Origin: Larus michahellis
Taxonomy: Eukaryota > Chordata > Aves > Charadriiformes > Laridae
Direction of reading: 5' to 3'
NCBI RefSeq assembly: GCF_964199755.1
Contig: NC_133930.1
Location: forward strand, 30,991,071 to 31,055,070
DNA length: 64,000 bases
Below are positions 1 to 51,254 of this stretch, piece after piece. The position numbers and the translations under genes are program-made. The notes below the pieces were generated by a model. That model did not search any database and had not been told where the DNA came from. It saw only the letters and a program-made list of their open reading frames with translations. How positions within the stretch are numbered: position 1 is the stretch's first letter; each line of letters starts with the position of its first letter.

Positions 1-3000
1 AGATGCTAACCTCTTACTCATAGCCATCAGGTATTTGCTTGAGAAGGCCCTTTCTTTTTATATGTCGATAACCATAACAGTTGTGCTGTTGCTTCTATTA
101 TAAAGAAGTATTTGTGATTACAGAATTAATGAAAAGAGAAGTACCTGTTGGACTGATGGATTTATCATGTGAAATGTAAAATTGTCATGCACGTATTCAG
201 CAGACCTTACCAAGTTTTCAGTGTCTCCTGTATTAATGTAATGACCCCTGAAAGACATCTCAGAGTTACCTGCATGAAGAGAAAAGCGTCCTCAGGTTAT
301 GGGGTTTTACTGTTAGTTGCACATAACAGAGTTGTTCACCAGTATAAGATCAGAGATGAGTTTAGAGAGTCTGTTATCCATGACACACAATTCCATTTAA
401 TCTAGATTTAAGCACTTGGCAATTCATGGGGCTTAGGAGCAGGGAAGATCTATGGAATATGGCCTTTCTTACTGGCAACAGTTTTGAGCTATAGGTTAAC
501 TTTCATTTGTAAGATGTAGCGATTGACAGTTCTGCTGCACTTTGTTTTTTTGAAATCTCTCACAGTAGCTTACATGAAGCACAGTATTGGGGGCTGTGTC
601 TGCTGTGTTTGTTGGATAGATACTCTGCTGATTCTAAGCTTTCCAGTTGCGGAATTAAGGAGTTATGTTTTTATAATTAACCCTGCTTTTAGAAATTATT
701 TTGTCACCACCTTATATCTCTGTGACTGGCAAAATGGCTTTTTGTGGTGGTTTGGTTTTTTTGGTCCTTACTAATGAATTTTCTTCTTCCTTATGCATGC
801 ATTCATGCTTTTTTTTCTCAGTCTTACCTTTCTGGTTTATTAGTTTATAAACCTACAAAGCTTCAGCCTTTAAAGTGGAGCACAGACCATCTAACGACAA
901 AATAAAGTCCACAGTGTCACCAGGCCTTTGTTTTGTTTTCGCCAAGCCTTTTCTTTGTCACTTAGATTGGAAGCTCATCAGAACAGGGTGGTTTTGATTT
1001 TTGTCTTGTGCCTATAGCCTAATGAAGTGTGGAAGCATTTGTCTAACAGAACATTTGTGTGTTTGAAATAAATTGCCTCTTGATTCTAAATGAGATTAAT
1101 TTTTGATGTCTAGAAGACTAAATTGTTAGGGCATGAGAATATCAGGATTTTAACAGTTGTCTACGGCCGTGCAGGCTCTTGTATTGATGTTCCATTACAA
1201 AACCTAAACCCATACATAATACCATGTTGTCAGCTGCTACTGCTGTTGCGTGTTCTCAGCAAATACAAGAATCTTCTTGGTAGACATAACAGTTGTGAAA
1301 AGGCTGTTAGCCTTCCAGATATTCAGTGTCTGAAAGCTATAATTAAATATAAAAAATTCTTTGGAAAGTAAATTAGTAATAGTGAACTAGTGGCATTAAG
1401 GATGAAAATCTTTAAAGACAGAAGGACACATTAAGGATTGTGAAATTTACTTGGGTTTAAAATTCAAGTTACTTTGGATTTATAGCTACAATAAATAAAA
1501 GCAAAATAAGAAATGGAGTTCAGAGCTGAATGTGTTGGCTGTGGATAGGCTAGACAAAACATTCAGAACTTCCCAGTGTTCTTGGGTATTATTTGGGCAG
1601 AAATAGTTGGATTCAGTGCAACTTTATCAGTGTTTTAAAGAAGTCGTTTAACTTTTTGCGTGCATAAGAACTTGAGTACGACTATATCAACTAGTTGATG
1701 CAACATTCTTAGAAATTAGGCAAAGATACAATTTTGCTATTCATATTTAATACGGATATAATAACTACTTCTTTGTTTTGCATAAAAATTATGGGAGTGA
1801 TGGTGTCTTACAGGAACATCCACAGGCCTGGGCAAGAGTATTATTACTTCATATTTTTACTGATTTTTTTTTTGCATGACTATAGATGGCAGTGTTCCTG
1901 TCTTGCTCTCTTTCCTTCTGGGTTCAAGTGAATTAATGGTAAGAGAGCAACTAAACATGAAGGAACACTAAGAAGTTTCAGTGTCTGAATGCATAGATGC
2001 TGTTAGGTGTTTACTTCTCAAACTTAGTCCAGTAGTTTCCCATTGTATTTGCTGACCTACTTAACTTGTTAAATCCACTGTATGCACAGTTTGTCATTAA
2101 CCTGCAGCAGTCAAACCATGCAATCCAAATTAAGGAAAACTAATTTTTTCATTCTTTTATATTCTGTCAAACGAGCAATGTTTGTACCTCTCTCCAATTG
2201 GTTAACGTGTCGTTTACTTCAAAGCCGTCTGAGCATGTTAATTAGGACGGACACTTGTTTCTGTGAGGGCTGCTGTTCAAGTCTGTACTACTTGTCTGAT
2301 TTAAAGTTGGCCTGCTCAGAGCAACATTCAAGTTTTAGTTTAGGGTTTAAATGTCTGCTTGATTTGCATTTACATCAAATGCGGTAGAATGTTTGTGTTT
2401 AGAGGGGTAATATCCCATGTCTAAGCTTCCTTCAGGATTTGTGTATCTTGATAGATTTCTTCATAGGAACCACTTTATGTGGTTCAGTGTTCTGAGACTA
2501 CTTGTGCAGCTCAGAGTTATTGCTTAAAAAAGGAAATGCGAAAGATGGTCTATTTGGTCAGGTAGAATTAAGTAAAATAATAACAATTTTAAATTATTTC
2601 ACCATGAGTTTGATTTGTTTTGTGTTGGTTTTTTAAATTGTTTGCTTAGGTATTTTGTCCTGCTGTTGATGCAGAGCTCATCTTTCTTAGTGGAAAGTCC
2701 AAAGGAATTGTTATTGCACAACAACAATTAATAATGAAACAAAAGTGAGTTTTAAAGTAGTTTGAGTTAGGTGTCTTTGCTCACAAAGCTGGCTTGCTAC
2801 CTTACGGTTTTATAAATACTGCAATTCCTCTATTTCAGTATTGCTCATCCAAAACACATTTGCTTTCAGCTGTCTCTTGTGAATATTGTCATAATCTGAT
2901 ATCTGCAAAACAGGCGTGTTTTGTGCTAGAAAGGCATTGTTAAGAAGCGCAAAGATTTCAGAGTGAGAGCTTCTGTGAAAGGTGCTGTTCTGAAAGGGTA

Positions 3001-4276
3001 GCCAAGGTGTAGCTGAGTGGTGCATAGGAAGGGAAGGCGATAAAGTATATTTAACTGTGGGAGCAAGATGTTCTCTTTCTCTCTTTTCAGTAGCATTAAC
3101 TAGAGCACTGGAGAATTTGTTTACTCTTTGGTAATGATACTACTATATTCTTTTTAAGGTTCTCCTTCCTTTTTTACCCTCTTTTTTTTTTTTCTTCTTT
3201 TCACCACTTTGGTTTTCCTGTGAGCATTCACCTCCACTGTTCTGTTTGTGAGTGGCAGCTTGTGTTTTGCCTGAGCTTACGTTCCTCCTGGAAGGCAAAA
3301 GGTACTATATCAAAATGCTACGTTTTCTCTGCAGCACACTGTGAAATGCCAGATATGCTTCTTAACTGTTTTGGGAAGCTTTTGCTAGCTTTAAGTTGCA
3401 ATTTGAGTAAAGAATTACTTACTCGGTTCTTTCTTCCTTAGTCTCCTTTCATCCTTAGTCTCCTTTCTTCCTTAAAAACGGAAGGTGTTTACTTCTGTAG
3501 ACAAATTTTGTTTGTTTGTTTTCTAAACAACTCTTTGTTAGGTCACTTGCCATGGTTCTGGAACTACCAGTTCCTCCAAAAACAGTGGCTCTACCATTAA
3601 TATGTACAGCAGTCAGATTTTAAGCAGCATGAAGAAGGAGGATGAATATCTTAGCACGTTCAAGGCAGCGTGCATGTTTCATTAGTTGTTTTTAACTCAA
3701 TTTCTATATAACTTTAGTAGCTGCATGTAGAGGTGTGAAGAGGAAAAAAATAGGGAGTTTTCTTGAAGCTGACATGGAGAGTTGGTTTTTCCAACAGAAA
3801 CAAATGTAAAGATTTAGAGGAAGTTCTGTGTAATAGATTCTAAATCCCTAGTATTTCTGTACAGGCTGTGAGTTAAATATCTAAAACTAACCAGATGAAA
3901 GTATTGTGCTTGCTAGGCCCTTATTTTTGTTAAAATGGGTGTTTAGTGGCTTGCTCTGCTTGGGGCTACTAACTAAAATTAGGCTGATACACTCCTGTTT
4001 ATAGAACATACAACTGTGCCAGTATACATCTTTAAACACTTCACGTGTAATAAATGACTTCAGATATAAAACGACCATTTATCTTTCTCCTGCATCAGCA
4101 GAGCAGGATGCAAGAAGCTGTCCTTCTAGCTTTGTTAACGTTGTAGCAGTTCACACTTTTGTGGGAAGCTTGTAAACAGGGGGATAGAGTTGGTATGTTA
4201 GAGTTTTTCTCACATATGCAATAACACTTTTGGGTTGCGGAGTATGTGGAAAGAAATAGCATCAGTGAAATATTTA

Positions 4277-4562
4277 TCATAGAATGGTTCGGATTGGAAG
4301 GGACCTTAAAGATCACCTAGTTCCAGCCCCCCTGCCATGGGACACCAACTACTAGACCAGGCTGCTCAAAGCCTCATCCAGCCTGGCCTTGAACGCTTCC
4401 AGGGAAGGGACATCCACAACTTCTCTGGGCATCCTGTTCCACTGCCTCACCACCTTCATAGTAAAGAATTTCTTCCTAATATTTAATCTAAATCTGCCCT
4501 CTTTCAGTTTAAAACTGTTACTCCTCACCCTGTCATTACACTCCCTGATAAAGAGAACCATT
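4277..4562 (-). mobile_element. CR1 LINE 3' fragment (in RIC1 intron 1)
   Basis: About 285 bases. It begins (read on the + strand) with the reverse complement of the CR1 3' end, TCATAGAATGG, followed by a typical CR1 tail. It keeps a reading-frame remnant of the C-terminal end of the CR1 reverse transcriptase ORF (REVVDVPSLEAFKARLDEAL on the minus strand). Strongly 5'-truncated, as usual for CR1. Confidence 0.93.
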
Positions 4563-5841
4563 AGCTAGGTAGCCTTTGTGAATATTAAAATAGAAGTGGG
4601 CTTGCTTTCTAATAAGAAAAGAAGCTACTTAAACTGCAAAAAGATAAATGTGATTGCTTGCACTCTTAATGTTAACTCCTTTTGTCCTCATCTGTAAGGC
4701 ACAAAATGAGATCAGTCTAGAAATCAATTTGTAGGAATTTTATAGCTGCTGTGCATGCAGACTGTTATTCCAGGTTCTAAGGTGTAATAGCAGCATTCTC
4801 GTGAATAAATGTCACAAGAGTGTTATAGTATAAATACTGTCATTGTGTTCTGTGAAAGCAATATAGAAAGAAAATTGTGCATTAATGAGCTTCTAAAACG
4901 TTTTTTAGCCTGCTGCTAAAATGCTTGAGGCACACAAGTGCTTTAAGATTGGTCTCCAAATCTGCATTAATGGTGCAGATTACCAGGAGTGTACTGTCAC
5001 AAGGCACTTCTTCTCTGTTTGTCTAAGGTAGTTAAGATGGGCCTAAGCCAAGCAGCAAAAGACTGTGTAGTTCATGAGAACAATCAATAAGATTCTGCAA
5101 GGCTTTTTAGTTATCTGTTTGATGTTAGATAATTTTATTTGCCAATATCTGGGTAGAACTGATGTTTTTAGATTTGTTGTACCAGCTTCTACCATTTGAG
5201 CAAGTAAGCTAAGAACAACAGTAAGTTGCCATCAATTGTAGTCCTAGTGGTGGATGACAAGCTTTGCCAAGTGATTTCGTGATTATTTTCAGCCAAAAGA
5301 GAGATTACTCTTTTGCCTTTTGGTTCCCTTCCAGGGACTGGAGAAGCGTGCTCTTTTTGGTACAGAGTTTGCTGCTACAACTCTGAAGAAAAATTGGCAT
5401 TGGTAAAGTCAGGGAGAGCATCTGTTAGGAAAGTAAGCGGAAACTTTTACAAAAAGAAAAGTGTGGCTTGTTCAATTTAACTGAAGGCTGAAGAAGTACA
5501 GTTGTCATCTAACTGATTTGTATGCACATATTTCTCTGTCCTCACCTCCCAGTGGTGGAGAGTATCAGAAGGGGGAATTTTTATCTAAGCTGAAAGCTAT
5601 TATTGGTTCGAGAGCAAGAAGGTACAAACAGTCCTTAAATATATTTAGGTAGGAATAGTGTTTCTGAACACTGGAGCAAGGAAGGGTAACTTTCCATTAG
5701 GTTTTTGTGTCACAGCTCTCAACTACTTTCATGAAAGGAAATGAAGACTTGGTGCCTGTGACATCTTCATCTGGGCTTCATGACCCCAGGGCTTTTCTCC
5801 ATTCCCAGGAGGAGAGATGCTAATGGGTGCATCTCATCTTA

Positions 5842-6930
5842 TCATAGAATCATAGGGTTGGAAGGGACCTCTGGAGGTCAGCTAGTCCAACCCCCCTGCC
5901 AGAGCAGGGTCACGTTAGAGCAGGTTACACAGGATCGTGTCCAGGCGGGTTTTGAATGTCTCTGGAGAGGGAGACTCCACCGCCTCCCTGGGCAGCCTGT
6001 TCCAGTGCTCTGCCACTCTCAGGGTAAAGAAGTTCCTCCTCATGTTTCGGTGGAACTTCCTATGGTCAAGTTTGTGCCTGTGACCTCTTGTCCTGCCGCT
6101 GGGCACCACTGAAAAGAGCCTGGCCCCATCCTCCTGACACCCACCTGTGAAGTATTTAGAAGTGTTGATAAGGTCCCTGCTCAGCCGTCTTTTTTGCAGA
6201 CTGAAGAGACCCAAATCCCTCATCCTTTCTTCATAAGAGAGGTGCTCCAGTCCCCTAATCATCTTGGTAGCCCTTTGCTGCACCCTCTCCAGCAGTTCCC
6301 TGTCCCTCTTGAACCGGGGAGCCTAGAACTGGACACAGTACTCCAGGTGCGGCCTCACCAGGGCAGAGTAGAGGGGGAGGATGACCTCCCTCCACCTGCT
6401 GGCCACACTCTTCTTGATGCACCCCAGGATGCCATTGGCCTTCTTGGCCACAAGGGCACATTGCTGGCTCATGGTCATCCTGTTGTCCACCAGGACTCCC
6501 AGGTCTCTTTCCACAGAGCTGCTCTCCAGCAGATCAGCCCCCAACCTGTACAGGTGCATGGGGTTATTCCTCCCCAGGTGCAGCACCCTACACTTGCCCT
6601 TATTGAATTTCATAAGGTTGCTCTTTGCCCAAATCTCCAACCTGTCCAGGTCTCGCTGTATGGTGGCACAGCCTTCCGGTGTGTCAGCCACCCCCCCAGC
6701 TTTGTGTCATTGGCGATCTAGCTGAGGGTGCACTCTACCCCCTCATCAGGTCATTGATGAATATGTTGAAGAGGACTGGACCCAGTACTGAGCCCTGGGG
6801 AGCACCACTCGTCACTGACCTCCAACTAGACTCTGTGCCCCTAATCACGAGCTCTGTCTTTCAACCAGTTATCTATCCACCTTACTGTCCATTCATCAAG
6901 CCCACTCTTCCTAAGCTTCCCTATGCAAAA
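5842..6930 (-). mobile_element. CR1 LINE fragment, about 1.1 kb (in RIC1 intron 1)
   Basis: The longest mobile element in the window, in antisense to RIC1. The 3' end ATCATAGAATCATAG lies at 5842. Minus-strand frames at 6323-6691 and 5915-6283 carry reverse-transcriptase C-terminal pieces ([33 protein letters not shown]). They are in separate frames with breaks between them, so the copy is dead. The right border near 6930 is approximate. Confidence 0.93.
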
Positions 6931-7481
6931 TCTTTTCAGCAAACTCTAGAGGTGGATTTTCTGCACAATTTCTGGCAACTTTTTCTTGAAGAGATATAAA
7001 ACAGATTTCCTGATCATCGTTGTTTTAATACAATGTCCATGCATTTAGTAGAAACTAAGCAAATGGATTGTACCAAATACTCTGTATAGAATACTTCATC
7101 CTAGTTAATTTGACATTGTAGGAGCCTGCTTGAGATACTTTTTTTCCTCTTAAGCATCAGTCACCATTTGACTGACTTGAAACTACTTCTGTATTCTGTA
7201 ATGACTCCTTTCTGGGCAAATGAAGTATTTTATTTAAATGTCCTGGGTTTGAAAGAGTGAGATTAGGAATGACAGAGTGGCAGGGGTTCTGCATAAACTC
7301 CCTTTAAAAGCACCATTGTGTAATGCATTGTCAAATATGGACTAATTTTTGAACCTCCCTCTTCAAGGGAAACATGTTGTTGCTCTTAAGGAAATGTAGT
7401 TATTCACAGATATGTCACAATATAACAAACATTCCTTCTAGCAATGAGATGTAATTTCTTTTTTTTTTTCTTTGTCTCCAG

Positions 7482-45220
<37,739 letters not shown>

Positions 45221-46249
45221 ATGGAAGACGAACAACTTCCCAACAAGCATCAGGTGTGAAAGGAAGCAGACCAGCTCTTGAGACATGCTTCCATGTTTTG
45301 CTCGTGAACTTTTTTTTTTAAATATTTCAATCTTTGAAATCTTTAGTGGGGATAATTAAGCAGCAGTTTCATCTAATAATTTCAAAAGGAGGCAAGATTT
45401 TTTTTTTTTAATGCTATCTTCAGACTGCAGCTTTAGGTTCTGATACTTAAGAGCGTTGAGAGACAGTGAATACATACAGAGACTGGTTCAGCTAATGTTC
45501 ATCAGTACCTTTACATCACCAAGACGTGTTCTGAAGAAACTGCTTATCTTTTGCTTGACTTTAAAAGGTGAAGAGGGGATTAAATTTAAAAACTGTTATC
45601 CTACGCAGCTTGCCTGCCTAAGAAATGTCTGATCAATGCAGTTCAGATTGGTTTGATACCGTATTTTGTATTAAAGGACTGTAAATATATATTGTATGGT
45701 TTTGTGAATACTCTTGTACAAATACTCAAGGTTGTACCGTATTTGAAGGTACCTGTATGTATTGTGCATGTTTCTAGATGACTAGTAAAGTTAAAGCAGA
45801 GTTGCACTTCTTTCTGGATGAGGCATACTTCACTGACCTAACACTGACACAAGGTGGCTTTACCTGGTTTTTTACTGCCACTTACAGATCTTGTAGTTGG
45901 GTTTAAGGGATTGCTGAAGGTTATTTATTTCATTGTAAATTCTTTTCTGAAAAATGAATTTTTTAAATGTAAATAATCATCATATACTCTTGCTATGGAA
46001 GATTAGTTTAACAGCTCATACCTAAACATTTTTCAAACATTTTATAATATGCGTACTTGTAACTAAGACATATTTAACTTTCATACAATGTTATGGAAAG
46101 CTGGCTGCAGAAGTCTGTTGCTTGGAGGTACTTATTTTTTCTAGCTGCTGTCCCTATGTAATAACTACCTGTAACAGTATTAATTTAGATATTAGCTTGT
46201 TTGTACTGTGCAATCTGAACAAAAATGCAACATTACTCATTTTATACAA

Positions 46250-46255
46250 AATAAA
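46250..46255 (+). terminator. Alternative RIC1 poly(A) signal AATAAA
   Basis: An AATAAA about 1.03 kb after the RIC1 stop, followed by a T-rich stretch. It could produce a shorter 3' UTR. There is no direct evidence of use. Confidence 0.4.
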
Positions 46256-46805
46256 CTAGTTTATTTTTTATAACATCATTCGATTACTGACATGGACCAA
46301 ACCTTGTCATCATAGGGTAGTTACAGCATCTTCTGCTTTTCTAGAGTAGTTTCTAAATGCGCATCCATTTAAACTCTGAAAATTAAGAATATTCACAATT
46401 AAGTTGAAATAAATTGTGATTTTTATCATCTTTATTTCCTTTGTAGATAAGATCAAGTGCTTTAAAATGTACAAATATTAAACTGTTGCTTTAGAATGGC
46501 TTTACTAAGCCAATACAACCAGTACAAGTGCAATAATTGTGAGTATTACTTGGAAAGCTGGAGATTTTAGTGAATGCAGCTTGAATTTCCATTTAAGAGT
46601 TGCAACTAATGTTGAACTTCCAGGAAAGAAATCTGGTTCAAGAGTCCCAGCGTTAAGCTTAGTCTGTATTGTAGCTACTGGTTACAGATAATGTCTATCA
46701 TACCTACAAGCCTGTTGTGATCTGACGTCAAAATCCATTATTGTTATAAGGGGATACTTAAAGTTTTTTTTATGATAAAAAACCCGCGTAATCTATGTTA
46801 AAAGA

Positions 46806-46811
46806 AATAAA
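46806..46811 (+). terminator. Likely RIC1 poly(A) signal AATAAA (distal)
   Basis: An AATAAA hexamer with a TG-rich downstream element within 25-50 bases makes this the best-supported distal poly(A) signal for RIC1. Alternatives upstream are at 46250-46255 and 46408-46413. Confidence 0.6.
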
Positions 46812-46900
46812 AACTGTGCTTCAAGTTAATATTTTTCTGTGATTCTGTGGTAATGATGTAAGCCAAGCCCATCCTGACCAACTTTCTGCTGTTCAGGTTT

Positions 46901-47003
46901 TGGATCTGTACAAGTAAACGCATACATTAACTGATATACTAACATTCTTAATATTAGTATCTTACTACTGTGCTACTGTTGTTTAGCAGTTAAATCTTTT
47001 TAG
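46901..47003 (+). repeat. Copy A of a ~102 bp duplication (RIC1 3' flank)
   Basis: Starts TGGATCTGTACAAGTAAAC and ends TTTTTAG. About 85% identical by eye to 47601-47702, 700 bases away in the same orientation. Confidence 0.85.
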
Positions 47004-47379
47004 TTGTGAAATTTTAGAAGTTTGTACTACTTTAGTAGTAATTATCTCTATGCAAATCTTATGTGCTAATTTTGTATTTCAATTTCACTGCTGTTATACC
47101 TGTAATTAAAAGACAAATGTATTCAACTTTACTTGAAGTTACTCCTGTGGAAAATAACTATTTCTGACTTCAAGCCACTGACTGTAAATTACCAGAATTC
47201 AAGCAGGTTGTCTCAGAGAAGCAAAGCTGTCAAAGAAACCACCCAATGAAGACTGTTTTAGTTGGCCACATCACACCCCTATGCCCTGTGTTACAGGATG
47301 AAGGCAGCAAGCTGCTAAGTTAAAAATTACCTCATTAGTGCATCTCTGAAGTTACATCCACCCATTGTTTTGAGGAGAG

Positions 47380-48375
47380 GTGTATGGGGTGTAGTAGCAA
47401 GGGGGACTGCAGCGGTGGCCCCTGTCAGACATCCCATGGATGATGGCTGAGCCCATCAGCCAAGCTGGTGCCCCCTCTCCGGTAACGTATTTAACAAGGG
47501 CTAAACTGTGCTGTGCAGCAGCTGTGAGAGAGATGTGTGATGAAAAGAAATGTGAGGAGGAGGAGGTGCTCCAGGCATGAGCAGAGATCCCTGGAGCCTG
47601 TGGATCTGTACAAGTAAACACATACGTTAACCAATACACTAACATTCTTCTATTAGTATCTTACTGCTGTGCTACTCTCCTTCAGCAGTTGCATCATTTT
47701 AGACCATGGTGAACCGGGCTGTCCTCCTGCAACCCATCGAGCATGTCAGAGCAGGTATCCAGGCTGCAGCCTGGGGAGGAGCCCACACCACAGCAGCTGG
47801 ATGAGCCCTGAAGGAGGCAGCAGCCCATGGAGAGCCCACACCGGAGCAGGTTTCCCAGCAGAACTGTGGCCCATGGGGGAACGTGTGATGCAATAGTCCG
47901 CTCCTGAAGGACTACCCCAGTGAGAGGAAGATCCACTTTGGAGCAGTTTATGAACGACTGGATCCCATGGGAAGGACCCCATGCTGGAGCATGGGGAACA
48001 GTGTGAGGAGGAAGGAGCAGCAGAGAGGAACTGTTACAGCCTGACCATGACCTGAACCTTGACTGTCCCTGATCCCTCTGCACCATTGTGGAAGAAAAGG
48101 TAGAAGAGTGAAGTTGAAGCAGAGAAGCTGGCAGAAGGTGTTTTAATTTTTCTCTTTGTTTGTTGCTATCCCACTTTTATTTTTAATTGGCAATAACTTA
48201 AATTAATTTTCCCCAAGGCCAGTTTGTTTTGCTTGTTACGGTAACCAGTGAGTAGTCTTCCTGTCTCAACCCATGAGCTTTTTCATCTTATTTTCTCCTT
48301 CTGGCCTGCTGAGGAGAGGGCATAAGAGAGCAGCTTGGGCTCCTAGCACCCAGCCAAGGTTAACCCACCACAAAA
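47380..48375 (+). mobile_element. Degenerate avian LTR-retroelement fragment (probable ERV LTR)
   Basis: This GC-richer block in an AT-rich setting resembles a widespread avian LTR family as I remember it. It has tandem-like CCCACACCGGAGCAGG / CCATGCTGGAGCA phrases, then an AT stretch and a final AACCCACCACA. No gag, pol or env frame was seen. The segment 47601-47702 interrupts it with unrelated sequence. Borders, orientation and exact family are uncertain. The open frames across it (for example minus 47694-48086) have no recognisable product. Confidence 0.6.
47601..47702 (+). repeat. Copy B of a ~102 bp duplication, inside the LTR fragment
   Basis: Same start (TGGATCTGTACAAGTAAAC) and end (TTTTAG) as copy A, about 15 differences by eye, one base shorter. 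It separates two parts of the LTR-type element that are adjacent in related elements as I remember them. Confidence 0.8.
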
Positions 48376-51254
48376 GGTTTGTTTGTCTACAAATAAGCAC
48401 TATGACCTCAACCTACACGTAGGAAAAATGGGGCGTTTAGCCAGCTGAGGGTGAACATTTTCTGTGCAATTCCAACTCGCTGTTCTCCTCTCACTTTACT
48501 TATCCAGCTCACATAAAACTGGCTGTCCTGGTTCTTCCCAGCCTGGTGTACTTAAGCATTTAATGGCATAGAAAGATGTCTGATTTCCTTCTTTACCAGC
48601 ATTTGCATATCATCAAGTTTTTTTGATCTGTTTCTCAACCTGTACAAAACTAATTGCCTCTGAAAAACAGTCGCTTGCTTGTTACCCATTTGGAAAATCC
48701 TCTCACGTAGTGTATACCTGCAAAACTGCTTGGTGAAGTCACATTTCTGGGCATAATTTTCACCATCACTTTTGTCAACCAAAAAGTAAGCTCATTTTTC
48801 ACTAGTATGTTTTACTCAAAGGAACCATTTTGAACAGTTTTAGAGCTAAAGTGTCTTGTAAGCTACAAGTTGAGCTCCACTGCTCAGTAGAGAGACATAC
48901 GCGAACGCATGATCTAGCCAGAACCTGTACAAAAAAAGTCCCTTCTTTGCATTATAAACTGAGGGGAGAAGTTGTCTACAGCTACAGTGATATTATAAGA
49001 GATGATGGGCGACTTGTTGAGGTTGGTAAGCTGGCCTCAACTGAAACAAGAGCCCCCCAAGAAAAAAAAAACAAGGCCACAGACCAACTTACTGTCTCAT
49101 CATAGTTTCCTGTCCTAGGGCTGAAGACTGTTGAGATATTCTAGTGGGCAGCGAGACGAATGCCAACTTAAGGCGAGTGGCAAAAGTAGTCCCAGTGCTT
49201 AAACACAGAAAAGGGAGGAGCCTTCTCATACCACTCAGAATGAAAGATACAGCTTGCTCTTTCTATTTACCCTGTACCACCTGAAAGAAGTAAACTCAAA
49301 GAGGTTCCTACCAGAGAGCATGCTAAGAGACTTCACAAAAGCCCTCAACTGGAGGTTGAAGCTAGCTAAACAGGTCAGGCATAAGGCACCGAACCCCTCT
49401 TTCATAACTTTTTTCAAATTACTGTTTCCTATCAAAAGAAATAACCACCCCATCACCCACAGAAAAGCAACATCCCTGCGTAAGCCATGCATGTGTGGCT
49501 TCATGAGACAGTTACTTAAATTCACCTGTACCTATTGGCTTTGAAGCTTGTATGTGTTCCAGAGTCTCAGCCAAGACTTGCACAATTACTCCTTTCTGGA
49601 CAAACTACTTCTAACTAACTTTCAAGACTGATTCTTACAGCTTTCTGAAATTTAAAAACTGTTTTGTTAATGGCCAGTGATACTTTGCAGGCTGCTTGAA
49701 ATATAGGTGGCAGTGACTACATCTCCCTAAATCAGCTGATACATTTTGCTCAAGTCTTAGCTTTATCCTTGGCATGTTCTCAAGCTGCATCTGCAGCTTT
49801 GAGAGAACCATAAAGTGTTGTGGCGCAACAGAGCCTCTTCTGCAGTGAATGGGGAAGCACGACTAATTTCTAGGACTAATTTATCCTCCAAGACTGGAAC
49901 AGATTTTCATGAAGACCTACAATCCAATCTTCTATCTTCAAAACAGATGTCACGCTTACGCAACTTCACGTTGTCTAGCCGCAGAGTTTTGTGACAGCAC
50001 TTAAGGTTACTGATCTTGCATGGCTTTTTAACCACCCTTTAGTAAGACCACATACCAAGTTCTAAGACAGGTCGTCCTGCAGGCTCCGTCCAGATTATCA
50101 CCAAGAACTGGATTAGGGTTAGCCCCCAAGGAAAAAAGTACCGAACAGCATTACCACGCAGGCAAACCCTTCAGCAGCTCTGTCCCATATGCTACAGTTA
50201 GTCCTGCATAGACTTGTTAGATCTTGTCTATTTGATTAGTGTTTTTCCAGCAGGCTTGCAACCCAGCCTAGATTGGAGAGACATCAAAAACAGGTCTTGC
50301 TAACACAGAACAGCTCCACTCAGCTCAACAGTCTGTCAGTTTGTGTACAACAGCTGGAATTCTCCTGTTCATTGCACTTATCTCAACACTGTTTCTTCAA
50401 ATGCATACGTCTACTTGACAGGCAATCTGAAGGTACAGTGATGCACTCTAATGCTGCATTAGATTGCATAACCACAACACGTACCGGCCTCCTTCACAAA
50501 CACATGCTTAAGTTGTTAAAGTACTTATTTCTGAATCTTTTTTACCTACAGACATGTAATAGAGTACTATGTATGTTAATAGAGAACGTAATAGAATCTC
50601 AAAGACATCAAAAGTCACAGAAGAATTACAGCATTAAGGAAGGGTAAAGCAATTTAGAAAAGGCTGTGTATGTAAATTGTTTCAGATGAAAACAGGGGAA
50701 TTCCAATCAACTAGCTGCTTAATGCCCCCACTAAGAATAAAGACCTTTTCTATTCCCATGCCCTTCTAGCCTTAAAATTACCAGATGCTTGCTTTTTTGT
50801 GTATTTCACAGAATAAGACACACAATATTTTTTATGAGAAATAATAAGCCACAGTAGCAGAAGACTAATCTGCTCATACTGAACAAGGAAGCAGAGGGAC
50901 ACTGAAACATTTAGAAAAATTTTCCATCCAGTTTTTCTACCTGCGATCAACAATAAATTTGCTCTCAACTATTAGTTTTGCAAAAAACACTCTGCTTTGC
51001 TACCAGTGTCTCTTCCATACCACATCTTGTTTAAAGAAGAACGTTCCTCTCCAGGCAACCAGCCAGGGCCCTCATTTTAACATTTCTCAGCTCTGATAAT
51101 TTTTACATTAATGGCCATGCATTTCTTACACATAGCTCTAACTGTAGCTGCTAACTCCAGTATCAGTTAGCAGTATTTCTACTTCAAGCTCAAATAAAAC
51201 ATTAGTACAACAAATAAAAACAACTCAAATACGCCTTTAATCATGACAAAAATC
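48376..51254. other. Intergenic sequence between the LTR fragment and the ERMP1 3' end
   Basis: About 2.9 kb with no recognised gene, RNA or repeat. The open frames in it (up to 124 codons at 50273-50647) show no family resemblance. Confidence 0.6.

Larger units (their letters stand above)
1..7481 (+). other. RIC1: RIC1 intron 1, 3' part
   Basis: Non-coding and AT-rich. Apart from the two antisense CR1 fragments at 4277-4562 and 5842-6930, I see no exon, RNA gene or conserved element. The short open frames in it show no family resemblance. It ends in a T-rich tract before exon 2. Confidence 0.8.
45221..46825 (+). other. RIC1: RIC1 3' untranslated region
   Basis: AT-rich non-coding sequence directly after the RIC1 stop. 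Several poly(A) hexamers fall inside it: ATTAAA at 45670, and AATAAA at 46250, 46408 and 46806. The last one is followed by a TG-rich stretch (about 46833-46856), the arrangement expected downstream of a cleavage site, so I place the main 3' end near 46825. The end is inferred, and shorter isoforms are likely. Confidence 0.65.

Noticed and set aside
5780..6999. Overlapping open frames on the + strand (up to 175 codons) in intron 1
   Set aside because: They are antisense shadows of the CR1 fragment, whose true reading direction is the minus strand.
47694..48086. Minus-strand open frame of 130 codons
   Set aside because: It lies over the GC-richer LTR-type fragment and has no recognisable domain; length is explained by base composition.
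48552..49544. Several short open frames on both strands (76 to 96 codons)
   Set aside because: No similarity to known proteins and no splice or promoter context.
50273..50647. Open frame of 124 codons between the two genes
   Set aside because: No resemblance to a known family, and AT-rich chance frames are common in this gap.
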